Assembly: GCA_015075745.1 (NCBI GenBank)
Contig: JABTTW010000001.1
Span: 744,001-808,000, forward strand
Length of the DNA: 64,000 nucleotides
Reading direction: 5' to 3'
Source: Planctomycetia bacterium
Lineage (GTDB): Bacteria; Planctomycetota; Phycisphaerae; UBA1845; UTPLA1
The notes under the pieces were generated by a model. That model saw only the letters and a program-made list of their open reading frames with translations. It had not been told where the DNA came from and did not search any database. The position numbers and the translations under genes are program-made. This document shows positions 54,001 to 61,798 of this stretch, piece by piece (the first letter of the stretch is position 1; each line of letters begins with the position of its first letter).

Positions 54001-54852
54001 ATGACCACCATGACAGTACCCTCGAAACTCGACGCCGCGACGAAGTCGGCCGTCATTGACCTGCTCTATCGTCTTGCCGACGACGGCCTCATCATCGGCC
54101 ATCGCAATTCGGAGTGGACCGGCATCGGCCCCATTCTTGAAGAGGACATTGCCTTTTCGTCGATGGCCCAGGACAAGATGGGCCACGCCCTGGCTTTTTA
54201 CCGATTGCTCCACGAACTCGGCGAGCCGGACCCGGAGCGCAACACGTTTGAGCGCGGTCCCGAGGCGTTTCGTTGTTGCAGTCTGGTGGCGATGGAGTTC
54301 CTTTCCGCCGGTTCCAATCACGGCGACCTGTGCAATAACCCGGTGCGCGACGAACTCATGCATCGCGGGGACTGGTGCGGCAGCCTGGTACGGCAATTTC
54401 TCTTTGCCGAGGCGGATGCCGTCCGTATGGCGGCGCTGGAGGACAACGCCTACGAGCCGCTGGCCCATATTGCCCGAAAGCTGCGCGGCGAGATCAAGTA
54501 TCACACTTTGCACGGCCGGCTCCTCATGGAGAAGCTCGGGCGGGCAACGCCGGAAAGCGGCCAGCGGCTGCAGGCGGCGCTGACGAAACTTTGGCCGCAT
54601 GCGTTGGGCATTTTCGAGCCGACTCGCTTTGAGAGCGCGCTCGCGGCGGCGAAGATCTGTCCGCCGGAGTCTGAGCTGTGCGATCAGTGGCGATCTGAAG
54701 TGACGCCGATCATCGCCAAGGCGGGCTTGACGATCCCAGCCAACGCCACGCCGCACTACGGCGGGCGCGCGGGGAAGCACGGCCCGGAACTGGCGGCCGT
54801 GCTCGATGCGATGCAGCGGGTTTACAAACTTTCGCCGCGGGCGACCTGGTAG
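54001..54852 (+). CDS. paaC: Phenylacetyl-CoA epoxidase, subunit C
   Basis: The 283-residue diiron-like partner subunit of PaaA, without full catalytic ligands. The blocks LADDGLIIGHRNSEWTGIGPILEEDIAFSSMAQDKMGHALAFY and NNPVRDEL are typical. It forms the (PaaAC)2 core with PaaA and PaaB. It follows paaB by about 50 nt. Confidence 0.95.
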   Translation: MTTMTVPSKLDAATKSAVIDLLYRLADDGLIIGHRNSEWTGIGPILEEDIAFSSMAQDKMGHALAFYRLLHELGEPDPERNTFERGPEAFRCCSLVAMEFLSAGSNHGDLCNNPVRDELMHRGDWCGSLVRQFLFAEADAVRMAALEDNAYEPLAHIARKLRGEIKYHTLHGRLLMEKLGRATPESGQRLQAALTKLWPHALGIFEPTRFESALAAAKICPPESELCDQWRSEVTPIIAKAGLTIPANATPHYGGRAGKHGPELAAVLDAMQRVYKLSPRATW

Positions 54853-54869
54853 CAGTCAGAGAGATACCA

Positions 54870-55376
54870 ATGAGACCGATCGAAGCGAACACGGAGACCG
54901 ACTTGGCCCGCGTCTGGGAGGCGCTGGCCGGGGTCAGCGATCCGGAGATTCCGGTCGTCTCGGTCGTCGACCTGGGGATCATCGCAGGTGTAGAGATTCA
55001 GCCTGACGCCGTCACGGTACGGATGACCCCCACCTTCGCCGGTTGCCCTGCGCTGGATGTCATGCGAAATGATATCGCTCGCAGCCTGCGCGATGCCGGA
55101 TTTGATTCGGTTCGCGTTGATGTTGTTTTCGATCCGCCGTGGAGCAGCGATCGAATCAGCGATGACGGCCGGCGCAAGCTCAAGGAATTCGGTCTCGCCC
55201 CACCGGGCCCTGCCTGTCGCGGCGGATTGACAGAGGAAATGATCGCCCGCGTCTCCTGCCCCCACTGCGATTCGGCGAATACGACGCTGGAGTCCATCTT
55301 CGGACCGACGCTTTGCCGGGCCATTCATTATTGCAACGCATGCCGGCAGTCGTTTGAACAGTTCAAGCCCATCTGA
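54870..55376 (+). CDS. paaD: Phenylacetyl-CoA epoxidase assembly protein D
   Basis: A 168-residue MIP18/SufT-type protein. VSDPEIPVVSVVDLGIIAGV and TPTFAGCPALDVM are the Fe-S assembly motifs; the C-terminus carries a zinc ribbon (CPHCDSANTTLESIFGPTLCRAIHYCNAC), as in canonical PaaD. It assists iron insertion into the epoxidase. PaaE, the NADPH reductase that normally follows, is absent here, and the next gene is on the other strand. Confidence 0.93.
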   Translation: MRPIEANTETDLARVWEALAGVSDPEIPVVSVVDLGIIAGVEIQPDAVTVRMTPTFAGCPALDVMRNDIARSLRDAGFDSVRVDVVFDPPWSSDRISDDGRRKLKEFGLAPPGPACRGGLTEEMIARVSCPHCDSANTTLESIFGPTLCRAIHYCNACRQSFEQFKPI

Positions 55377-55383
55377 TTCACCG

Positions 55384-56160
55384 TCAAAACTTCCAATAGA
55401 GCGATGCCGCAAAGACGGCACTGCTGAGGAATCCCAGGATCATTCCGACAATCGCCATGCGCCGTCCGGGAGCGTCCGGTCCCAGTTTCGAGCCGCGCTG
55501 CAGGGCCATGAAGCCGACCAGCACGGCGGCAGGCCCCAGGAGCGGGAGGCAGTAAGTCGGGACGGAAAGAATGCCGAGGGTCAGGGCCGCCGTCGCCAGG
55601 CCGCCCGACTCCGGCGAATGGGCGTTTGATTCCTGCGCTCCTTCGATGGTAAAGGGCATTCCGCATCCCTTGCACATATCAGCATCGACGGACATCTCGC
55701 GGCTGCATCGCGGACACCGTACCGCCTGCGAGCCGTCAGCGTGCCGGACAATCTGCGGCGCCTTGGCGCCGGCGGTGGCGTAGGCGTGCATCGGCGTCGG
55801 GAGTTGGCCGTCGTCATCGATTTGGGCGCGCTCGGCGGCGACGCCGGTGTGACGATCGACGCGGGGAATCGTGAAGACGCCGCCGCAGGTGGGACAGCGA
55901 CCCTTCTGACCGGACATGCCGTCGTTGCCTTCGAGCACCGATCCGCAGCGCTCACAGGAAAACGAGAATCGAATGCCGACCGGCATCGCATAACGCGGCG
56001 GCGCAACCGTGCGGGTGACGGGCTCGGCAACGGTGTAGCCTTCTAACTCAACATGGAAACGCCGATCGCAATGCGGGCAGATCGCTTCATCACCGTCGCT
56101 TGGCGCAGCGCGGCTTACAAACGCATTCTGACATGATGGGCAAATGACCTTGACAGCCAT
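55384..56160 (-). CDS. Zinc-ribbon membrane protein with DUF4190-like C-terminus
   Basis: A 258-residue protein that begins MAVKVICPSCQNAF. It has several CPxC pairs (CPSC/CPHC, CERC/CPTC, CPRC/CKGC) forming three zinc ribbons in the first 170 residues, then two or three membrane helices (GLATAALTLGILSVPTYCLPLLGPAAVLVGFMAL and AIVGMILGFLSSAVFAASLYW), matching DUF4190-type membrane domains. The role is unknown. It converges on paaD with 7 nt between the stops. Confidence 0.7.
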   Translation of the reverse strand: MAVKVICPSCQNAFVSRAAPSDGDEAICPHCDRRFHVELEGYTVAEPVTRTVAPPRYAMPVGIRFSFSCERCGSVLEGNDGMSGQKGRCPTCGGVFTIPRVDRHTGVAAERAQIDDDGQLPTPMHAYATAGAKAPQIVRHADGSQAVRCPRCSREMSVDADMCKGCGMPFTIEGAQESNAHSPESGGLATAALTLGILSVPTYCLPLLGPAAVLVGFMALQRGSKLGPDAPGRRMAIVGMILGFLSSAVFAASLYWKF

Positions 56161-56204
56161 CGGCGGACATTCTACACGACGGCGGCACGGCAATAAGCCG
56201 ACGG

Positions 56205-56594
56205 TCAGGGATTGGTCGTCGTGGTGGTCGGCGGCGGAGTGGCGGTGGTTGAGCCGGTGAGGTTGTTGGTGGAGGTGCCGCTGTTGAAGCCGGGCTGGAT
56301 GATGCTGCCGAGGACGCCGGCATTGGGCAGGGTACTGGCTGACGACGAGCTGCTGGAGCTGCCGCCGGATTCATCACCCGATGACGAGCCGCCGATCAGC
56401 GCGTTGACGAGGGCCTGGGTGAGGCCGAAGGGATTGTAGAATCCCGGGTTTCCGCCGAGGCCGACGGGCACGACGAAGTTGATGTTGGCATTTCCGCTAA
56501 AGAAGCTGTAAGGATCGCAGCCGGCCGTGCCGACCGTTGAAGCGATGAGCAGAAGGGCCGCGAGTTTCAGAGTCGTCTTGCGTTTCGTCGGCAT
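56205..56594 (-). CDS. Small lipoprotein, low-complexity
   Basis: About 129 residues. GGGAG four nt upstream fixes the ATG at MPTKRK. The signal peptide ends ASTVGTAGC, a lipobox. The mature part is Ser/Gly/Thr/Asn/Pro-rich with NPFGLTQALVNALIGG near the middle. No family is recognised. Confidence 0.6.
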   Translation of the reverse strand: MPTKRKTTLKLAALLLIASTVGTAGCDPYSFFSGNANINFVVPVGLGGNPGFYNPFGLTQALVNALIGGSSSGDESGGSSSSSSSASTLPNAGVLGSIIQPGFNSGTSTNNLTGSTTATPPPTTTTTNP

Positions 56595-56663
56595 GGATCT
56601 CCCTCGTGAATGCAGTTCCATTCCGAGTTTTGATCGGACTGCCGGACGCCGTGCATAAGCAAA

Positions 56664-57905
56664 TTATGGGCGGTGATCGAATACGGCCTTTACGACCGGA
56701 TTTCGACCGCGCTGATGCAATTGTCGCAGGGCGGATCGGTACTCGGTCAGGCGAAATCTGCGGATCGGCAAGACCGATAAATCGATGCGACCGGAAGCGA
56801 TCCATTTGAGCACGAGGTCGTAGGTGTGGATCGGTCCATCGGCGTTGGTTTCGATCTGGCGACCGTTCGCGCCGATCACTTCGAGTTCGTCGAACCACAG
56901 GGGCGTTGTGTCAACCAACGCGATGCCGGAGGTGCCGACGAGGACGAGCGTGCCGCGGGTGCGCGTCCACTTGATTGCGTCGGTCATTCCCTTGCCTGAG
57001 CCGGTCGTGTCGTAGACCAGGTCGAATCCGCCGAGCAATGCCTGATTGCCGAAGCGCGCCGCCAGGCGCGTGCCGCCGACGCGCCGGGCGACGAGATCAT
57101 ATCGATCGGCCGGGGACATTTTTCGCGGCATGCGCAGCACATCACTGACGCCGAGTTTTCGGGCCAATTTAGATTGGAACTCGTGCCGCAGGGCGATGGT
57201 GACCTGATTGTCGCATCCCAAGGCGCGGAGTGAGGCGACGATGCCCAGGGCGATGATGCCTGAACCGCAGACGAGCACTTGCTCGCCGGGTTTGGGAGTT
57301 CTGCGCAAGACGGCATGCACGGCCGAGGCGATGGGGTCGAGCAGCACGGCCTGTTCGTCGGGGACGGCGTCGGGCACGGCGTGGAGCTGGGAGGTGTGGG
57401 CGACGAAATACTCGGCCCAGCTTCCGCCGGTTACACGATTGAGGCCAAGCAGGGCGCGGGGGGGCAACTGACCGTTGCCGGCGCGTTCACATTGGGAGGC
57501 GATGCCCAAAGCGCAGAGACGGCAGAGCGAGCCATCGTCATACGCGGCACAGCCGATGGCGGGATCGACGCAGACGCGCTGACCGACGGACCAGGCGCCG
57601 GCCGAGTCACCTACGGCGTCTATCACTGCGACATTTTCGTGGCCGAGGATGGCGGGGAAACTGGCGAAGCGCTGGAGGATTGTCGCGGGGTGCTGACGGA
57701 GCATGATGAGGCCAAGGTCGGTGCCGCAGATGCCGCCGAGCAGGGTTCGCAGTCTCACCCAACCGGGGCCGGGGATCTGTGGCACGGGGCGATCGACGAG
57801 CCTGAGCGGGGAGAGCGCACCGTAGCATGCGGATGGGCGAAGCAGCGATGCTGCCTTGCAGATCGTCCATCGCCAAGGGGAGATGTGGTACTCCAGCGCC
57901 TTCAT
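56664..57905 (-). CDS. Zinc-dependent MDR alcohol dehydrogenase family protein
   Basis: A 413-residue dehydrogenase. GGICGTDLGLI provides the catalytic zinc Cys, GHENV the zinc His and Glu, and CRLC...CERA the structural zinc loop in partly degenerate form. The cofactor fold begins VLVCGSGIIALGIVASL and includes a variable NAD(P) motif. Its sugar/alcohol substrate is unknown. It has an N-terminal extension (residues 1-40) not typical of the family. Confidence 0.85.
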   Translation of the reverse strand: MKALEYHISPWRWTICKAASLLRPSACYGALSPLRLVDRPVPQIPGPGWVRLRTLLGGICGTDLGLIMLRQHPATILQRFASFPAILGHENVAVIDAVGDSAGAWSVGQRVCVDPAIGCAAYDDGSLCRLCALGIASQCERAGNGQLPPRALLGLNRVTGGSWAEYFVAHTSQLHAVPDAVPDEQAVLLDPIASAVHAVLRRTPKPGEQVLVCGSGIIALGIVASLRALGCDNQVTIALRHEFQSKLARKLGVSDVLRMPRKMSPADRYDLVARRVGGTRLAARFGNQALLGGFDLVYDTTGSGKGMTDAIKWTRTRGTLVLVGTSGIALVDTTPLWFDELEVIGANGRQIETNADGPIHTYDLVLKWIASGRIDLSVLPIRRFRLTEYRSALRQLHQRGRNPVVKAVFDHRP

Positions 57906-58002
57906 ATCGCGGCGTAGTATAGGCGGAGAGGGCGCGGATCACCGACGGTGAATAAAACAGGGGCAGGATTCAGCGGGGAGCCGAAGAGCGCGGCGAAAGG
58001 GG

Positions 58003-58476
58003 TTATGAGCCGGAGGCCAGGCGAAGATGATCGCCGCGGGCGATGGTAGAGCCGGCGCGAACCGTGACCCGTTCGGAGGCGATTTGATGATCGCGGCCGA
58101 GTTGGGCGAGGACGCGGGAGAGGGTCTGCTGCTGAGCGGGCAATGGACGACCATCGGGCCGGGTCGCGGAGAGGAGAATCTGAATCATGGAAGGATTCTC
58201 GGGATGCGGCTGCTGATAGCGCCAGGCGTCGCTGCGGAAGAGGCGGCCATCGCCGTCGATGCGCAGGTGATAGAAGCCACCGGCGTCGGGCGAGGCTTCG
58301 GCTCGGACGCTGATCTCGGTCCACTGAGCGGGGCCGGAAGTGCGGCCACGCAGCGGCGTCACTGGAGAAAACTGAGCGAGCCACAAAAGCAGAAACGTTC
58401 CGCCGGTCATGGAGAGGACCAGAAGAATCAGTGTCTTGTAGTGGCGATTGTGGTGACGAGTGGAATCTGCGGCCAT
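58003..58476 (-). CDS. Membrane-anchored protein of unknown function
   Basis: About 157 residues, start fixed by GAGG five nt upstream of MAADST. A membrane helix (LILLVLSMTGGTFLLLWLAQF) is followed by a soluble domain with ISVRAEASPDAGGFYHLRIDGDG and SMIQILLSATRPDGRPLPAQQQTLSRVLAQLG. No family is recognised. Confidence 0.6.
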   Translation of the reverse strand: MAADSTRHHNRHYKTLILLVLSMTGGTFLLLWLAQFSPVTPLRGRTSGPAQWTEISVRAEASPDAGGFYHLRIDGDGRLFRSDAWRYQQPHPENPSMIQILLSATRPDGRPLPAQQQTLSRVLAQLGRDHQIASERVTVRAGSTIARGDHLRLASGS

Positions 58477-58650
58477 GAAATCCTCGACCGGCGGCGAAAA
58501 CTGCCGGATGCTATTGTTCATCGCACGACTACTCTAATCATATCTATCGGTCTTGGCGAGGGCGGTGGATCGAGATTTTCCGGAAAAAAGTTGGGTATCA
58601 ATGTTGATCCGCGTCGTTGGGCGTTGCGCGATTATCAGACGCGTTGCGCA

Positions 58651-59535
58651 TCAGGTCGATCCGCCCCGCTTTTCCAGGAACACCGACCCGAATGTATAGG
58701 ACGTGCGACCGGACAGCACGCGAGATCGCACGACCGAGCCGCTCAAGAATGCGTGGAGCCGGGCCATTATTTGCCGGAATCGGCCGATGCCGAAGCACTG
58801 GGGTGCGGCCAGATAGCGCTCGCCGGTGTCGACAAAATTGCCACCGCCCCGCAATGCGAGGCCGGAAGGCTCGATGAACTGGCGACGCACGTCCTGCGGT
58901 GTGTCGATCCGACCGAAGGATTGCGGGTTGGCATAGTCAAAGGTGTAAGCGACGGTCCCGCCGGGCCTGAGCACGCGAGCGACTTCGGCGTTGCACTCCA
59001 CGCGGCCTGAGACGGGGAGATGTTCGAAGACGCAGACGGAAAAGACGTGATCGAAAAACCCGTCGGGATAATCGAGGCGGGTCATGTCCATCTGCTTCGC
59101 GAACATGCGCCAGCCCATCTGTTTCGCGGTTTCCTCGGATCGTTTGCATAGGTCGGCCTGCAGGTCGATGGTGTGGACCGCGCAGCCGCGCGCCGCGAGA
59201 TAGCAGGTGAAGAGTGAGCCCGCCCCACCCATGTCGAGGACGCGCGCGGCCGGACGCATGGGGGTGTTGGCGACGATCCAGGCGATCTCCCAGAGGAGGA
59301 ACCAGGGGATGCGCAGCTCGTCGGGGTTGCCGGGGAAGGGCTGATAGTCTTCGCCGCGATTGATGTGCTCCCAGGCGCTGGGCCAGGCATCGACATGGCC
59401 GTACCAGGAGGAGTACTTGGCGCCGTTGGCGTTCATGCGGCGGATCAGGCCGAACAGCTCGGTGAGGACGGCGCGGCACTCGGGTCGATCGAGATCGCTT
59501 CGGGCCATGGTCTTGCTGATGGATGTGTCGGGCAT
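58651..59535 (-). CDS. SAM-dependent methyltransferase
   Basis: A 294-residue class I methyltransferase. RVLDMGGAGSLFTCYLAARGCAVHTIDLQADL is the SAM-binding motif I/II region; FFDHVFSVCVFEHLPVSGR and LRPGGTVAYTFDY follow in the usual order. The substrate is not predicted. The upstream region in the same frame is not part of the gene; it includes an interspersed repeat. Confidence 0.85.
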   Translation of the reverse strand: MPDTSISKTMARSDLDRPECRAVLTELFGLIRRMNANGAKYSSWYGHVDAWPSAWEHINRGEDYQPFPGNPDELRIPWFLLWEIAWIVANTPMRPAARVLDMGGAGSLFTCYLAARGCAVHTIDLQADLCKRSEETAKQMGWRMFAKQMDMTRLDYPDGFFDHVFSVCVFEHLPVSGRVECNAEVARVLRPGGTVAYTFDYANPQSFGRIDTPQDVRRQFIEPSGLALRGGGNFVDTGERYLAAPQCFGIGRFRQIMARLHAFLSGSVVRSRVLSGRTSYTFGSVFLEKRGGST

Positions 59536-59825
59536 TTCGGGATTATGCGAGCGGGAACCTGGTTTGAGAATGGGGCTTCGGGAAACGTCAAAACGCCAAA
59601 AAGTCAAAAAGTCAAAACTTTGGGCGGTGGGATTGCTCGAGGGCATTCGTGAGTCCTCCTTTGATTTGCGATTGGCGGTACGGGGGGCGATGAATTTGAA
59701 GGTGAGATGAAGTGGGAGAAAGGGGCCAAGCGGCTGAGGGTGAATGCAGGATCGCGCGGGCTGCGGGATTGCTGGAATTCCGTCGCCAAACGGCAAGCCG
59801 CTTCGGGGACCAGTGCGGGAAGCGG

Positions 59826-59927
59826 AAATTCGAAGGTGACATAAGGTGACACAAGCCTCGCGCGGATTGTGCCAACACTTGTGGCGGGCGCGGGTTGGGG
59901 CGATGCGCGGTTTGGGTGGTTTTTGGA
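59826..59927 (-). repeat. Dispersed intergenic repeat, copy B (inverted)
   Basis: About 102 bp on the minus strand, paired with copy A near 10.9 kb at roughly 80 percent identity by eye. The doubled TGTCACCTT end and AGTGTTGGCAC are kept, supporting a shared origin. Confidence 0.75.
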
Positions 59928-59979
59928 GAAACGGAGGCGAGACGTGGGGCACTGGGCTTGGGAAAGAGGTAGAAATTCA

Positions 59980-60014
59980 GATTTGAAATTTGAAATTTGA
60001 GATTTGAGATTTGA
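59980..60014. repeat. Five tandem 7-mers
   Basis: GATTTGA, AATTTGA, AATTTGA, GATTTGA, GATTTGA follow one another without gaps, an AT-rich island in a GC-rich chromosome. Confidence 0.9.
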
Positions 60015-60037
60015 GACAGGACGCGGTGAGGCGCGGC

Positions 60038-60151
60038 GCGCGGGGTGGGTGGAATTCGCGGCGACGTCCTTGCCGGCGATTCGGGTTGGTATGGGCGCGG
60101 GGTGGGTGGAATCTGCGGCGACGTCCTTGCCGGCGATTCGGGCTGGTATGG
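60038..60151. repeat. 57-bp tandem duplication
   Basis: Two adjacent 57-bp units beginning GCGCGGGGTGGGTGG, differing at about three positions, with the start of a third degenerate unit after them. It lies outside genes, and no protein function is implied. Confidence 0.9.
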
Positions 60152-60293
60152 GCGCGAATTGGATGTGGGTTCACGCATTGCATAAGAGATTCTTGCCCCC
60201 TGTGCGCGCGGGAGAGACGAGTTCGTTGCAAGGATCATCCCATTCGGTCTGCGTAGCGGCGTCGAGTAGATCAGCCGCACACGATTCGTCCGA

Positions 60294-60878
60294 TCAGGAC
60301 GATTGCCGGGATGCCGTGGCGTCGGAGCGGAGAAGGGCGTAGATAAAGAAGTCGTAGGGGTGGCCTCGGCAGAGGCGGAAGCGGCGGAGGCGACCTTCGC
60401 GGAGGAAGCCGCTTTGCTCCAGCAGGCGCTGGGAGCGGAGGTTGTCCACGCGGACGTAGGCGTGCACGCGATCGAGCTGGTCTTGCTGGAAAGCCCAATG
60501 GAGGGCGGCGGCGACGGCCTGGCGCATGAGTCCCTTGCCCCAGTGGGCGGGTGCGAGGTCGAAGGCGATCTCGGCCCAACGGTGCGGGAGGGATACGTCG
60601 TTGAAACCGCAGGTGCCGACGAGTTGATCGTCGTGGCGAAGAGCGACGGCCCAGCGAGACGGCTCGCCGGCGGCCCAACGGGCAGCGGAGCGCTGGATCA
60701 TGGCGTCGACGATCTGGGGCGTGACCTCGGGATAGCTGGTGAGCTCGGTGACGACGGGCTCGCGCAGGTAGGCGTAGAGCGCGGCGGCGTCGGCCGTGCC
60801 TAACGGGCGGAGGCGGACGGTCTGGAGATCGATCGTGGGCGGATGTCGGGCGTTTTGTGACATTGGTGCAGCAGCCAT
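60294..60878 (-). CDS. GNAT family N-acetyltransferase (RimJ/RimL type)
   Basis: A 194-residue acetyltransferase. DLQTVRLRPLGTADAAALYAYLREP and WGKGLMRQAVAAALHWAFQ (acetyl-CoA loop), then RVDNLRSQRLLEQSGFLREG, follow the RimJ/RimL pattern. GAGG six nt upstream supports MAAAPMSQ; a second ATG five codons later is possible. The target could be a ribosomal protein N-terminus or a small molecule. Confidence 0.9.
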   Translation of the reverse strand: MAAAPMSQNARHPPTIDLQTVRLRPLGTADAAALYAYLREPVVTELTSYPEVTPQIVDAMIQRSAARWAAGEPSRWAVALRHDDQLVGTCGFNDVSLPHRWAEIAFDLAPAHWGKGLMRQAVAAALHWAFQQDQLDRVHAYVRVDNLRSQRLLEQSGFLREGRLRRFRLCRGHPYDFFIYALLRSDATASRQSS

Positions 60879-61026
60879 GGCTTGCCTCGCTATTTTAAGC
60901 GGCGCCGGAGGGAAGCGTTGGGAGCGCGGGCTCGTACTCGGGCGAGGGCGCGGGATCGGGCTCGGGCGCAGGCTCGGGCGCTTCGAGCCGTATATTACGC
61001 GGGCATGGGGCGAAGACGGAGCCCTT

Positions 61027-61539
61027 TTACTGGGGCCGGTATGAGGCCGGGCTGGGGACGTGCTGGTCGAAGAGGATCGGGTTGCCGTCGGGGTCGGTGA
61101 GCATGAAGTAGGCGGGGCCGGTGGTGGATTCATCGGCGGCGGGGTCGGGGGTGATGCCGCGTGCCTTTAGCGTCTTCTGGATTTCGCGCACGTCCTCAAA
61201 GTCGGCGAGGGTGGCCTTGCTGCTGTCCCAGCCGGGGTTGAAGGTGAGCATGTTGCGCTCGAACATTCCCTGGAAGAGGCCGATCTTGGTGGACTCGTTT
61301 TGGAGGACGATCCAGCTCTTGGACTGGTCGCCGGAGACCACTTTGAAGCCGAGCTTTTCGTAGAACGCGCGGGAGGCGGCGATGTCTTTGACAGTCAGGC
61401 TGACCGAGAAGTTGCCAAGTCGCATTTGATCCTCTCCTGAAGATTGATTGACAGCGGAATCCGCGGCGGGCGTGGATGCGCAGCCGGCGGCGAACAGAAT
61501 GACAATGCCTGCGATGCAAAGTTTCACGGGTGGCTCCAT
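61027..61539 (-). CDS. VOC/glyoxalase-fold lipoprotein
   Basis: A 170-residue protein with a signal peptide ending ILFAAGC (lipobox). The mature part is one VOC (glyoxalase/bleomycin-resistance) module: FSVSLTVKDIAASRAFYEKLGFKVVSG ... PAYFMLTDPDGNPILFDQH. Lipid-anchored VOC proteins are unusual, and this is probably a periplasmic binding or dioxygenase-like protein of unknown substrate. GAGG supports the start. Confidence 0.85.
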   Translation of the reverse strand: MEPPVKLCIAGIVILFAAGCASTPAADSAVNQSSGEDQMRLGNFSVSLTVKDIAASRAFYEKLGFKVVSGDQSKSWIVLQNESTKIGLFQGMFERNMLTFNPGWDSSKATLADFEDVREIQKTLKARGITPDPAADESTTGPAYFMLTDPDGNPILFDQHVPSPASYRPQ

Positions 61540-61633
61540 GACTGACCCTCATGCCACCTGACAATCGGGGGCATGTTGCCGTATTGTACCGGTCGTCGCT
61601 TGGAGGTCTTGCCAAATTTTGCTAACAAACGCC

Positions 61634-61798
61634 AAGGCCCGGGCATCGACACCGACGGCGTACGTCGAGCGGGTCAACCTCGCGGTCGACCGGGTTGTGA
61701 GCCACCTGACGGAACCGCTGCGGCTGAAGGAGGTTTCCCGGGCGGCGACGATTTGCCAGGCCGTCAGGGCTGGTTCGTGCCGGCGGCGGGCGCGATGA
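61634..61798 (+). pseudogene. Fragment of an AraC-type regulator
   Basis: One frame encodes TAYVERVNLAVDRVVSHLTEPLRLKEVSRAATI, which is the start of an AraC/XylS DNA-binding domain (compare YVERVNRAVDYIVSHLDEPLRLEDVARAA in family members). After RAA the sequence loses all resemblance and stops within 25 codons. No start codon or ribosome binding site is evident, and its 3' end overlaps the next gene. It is read as a truncated gene remnant. Confidence 0.5.

Larger units (their letters stand above)
59536..60293. other. Repeat-rich intergenic region
   Basis: These 758 bases separate the methyltransferase and acetyltransferase genes. They contain the inverted copy of an interspersed repeat, five tandem 7-mers and a 57-bp tandem duplication. 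Open frames here are produced by the repeats and have no family match. No RNA gene is recognised. Confidence 0.75.

Noticed and set aside
58651..59952. Extended N-terminus for the methyltransferase
   Set aside because: The extra 139 residues come from the interspersed repeat and neighbouring intergenic sequence, and are not like any methyltransferase domain.
60038..60151. CRISPR array
   Set aside because: Two adjacent near-identical units without spacers do not form a repeat-spacer array, and no cas gene is present.
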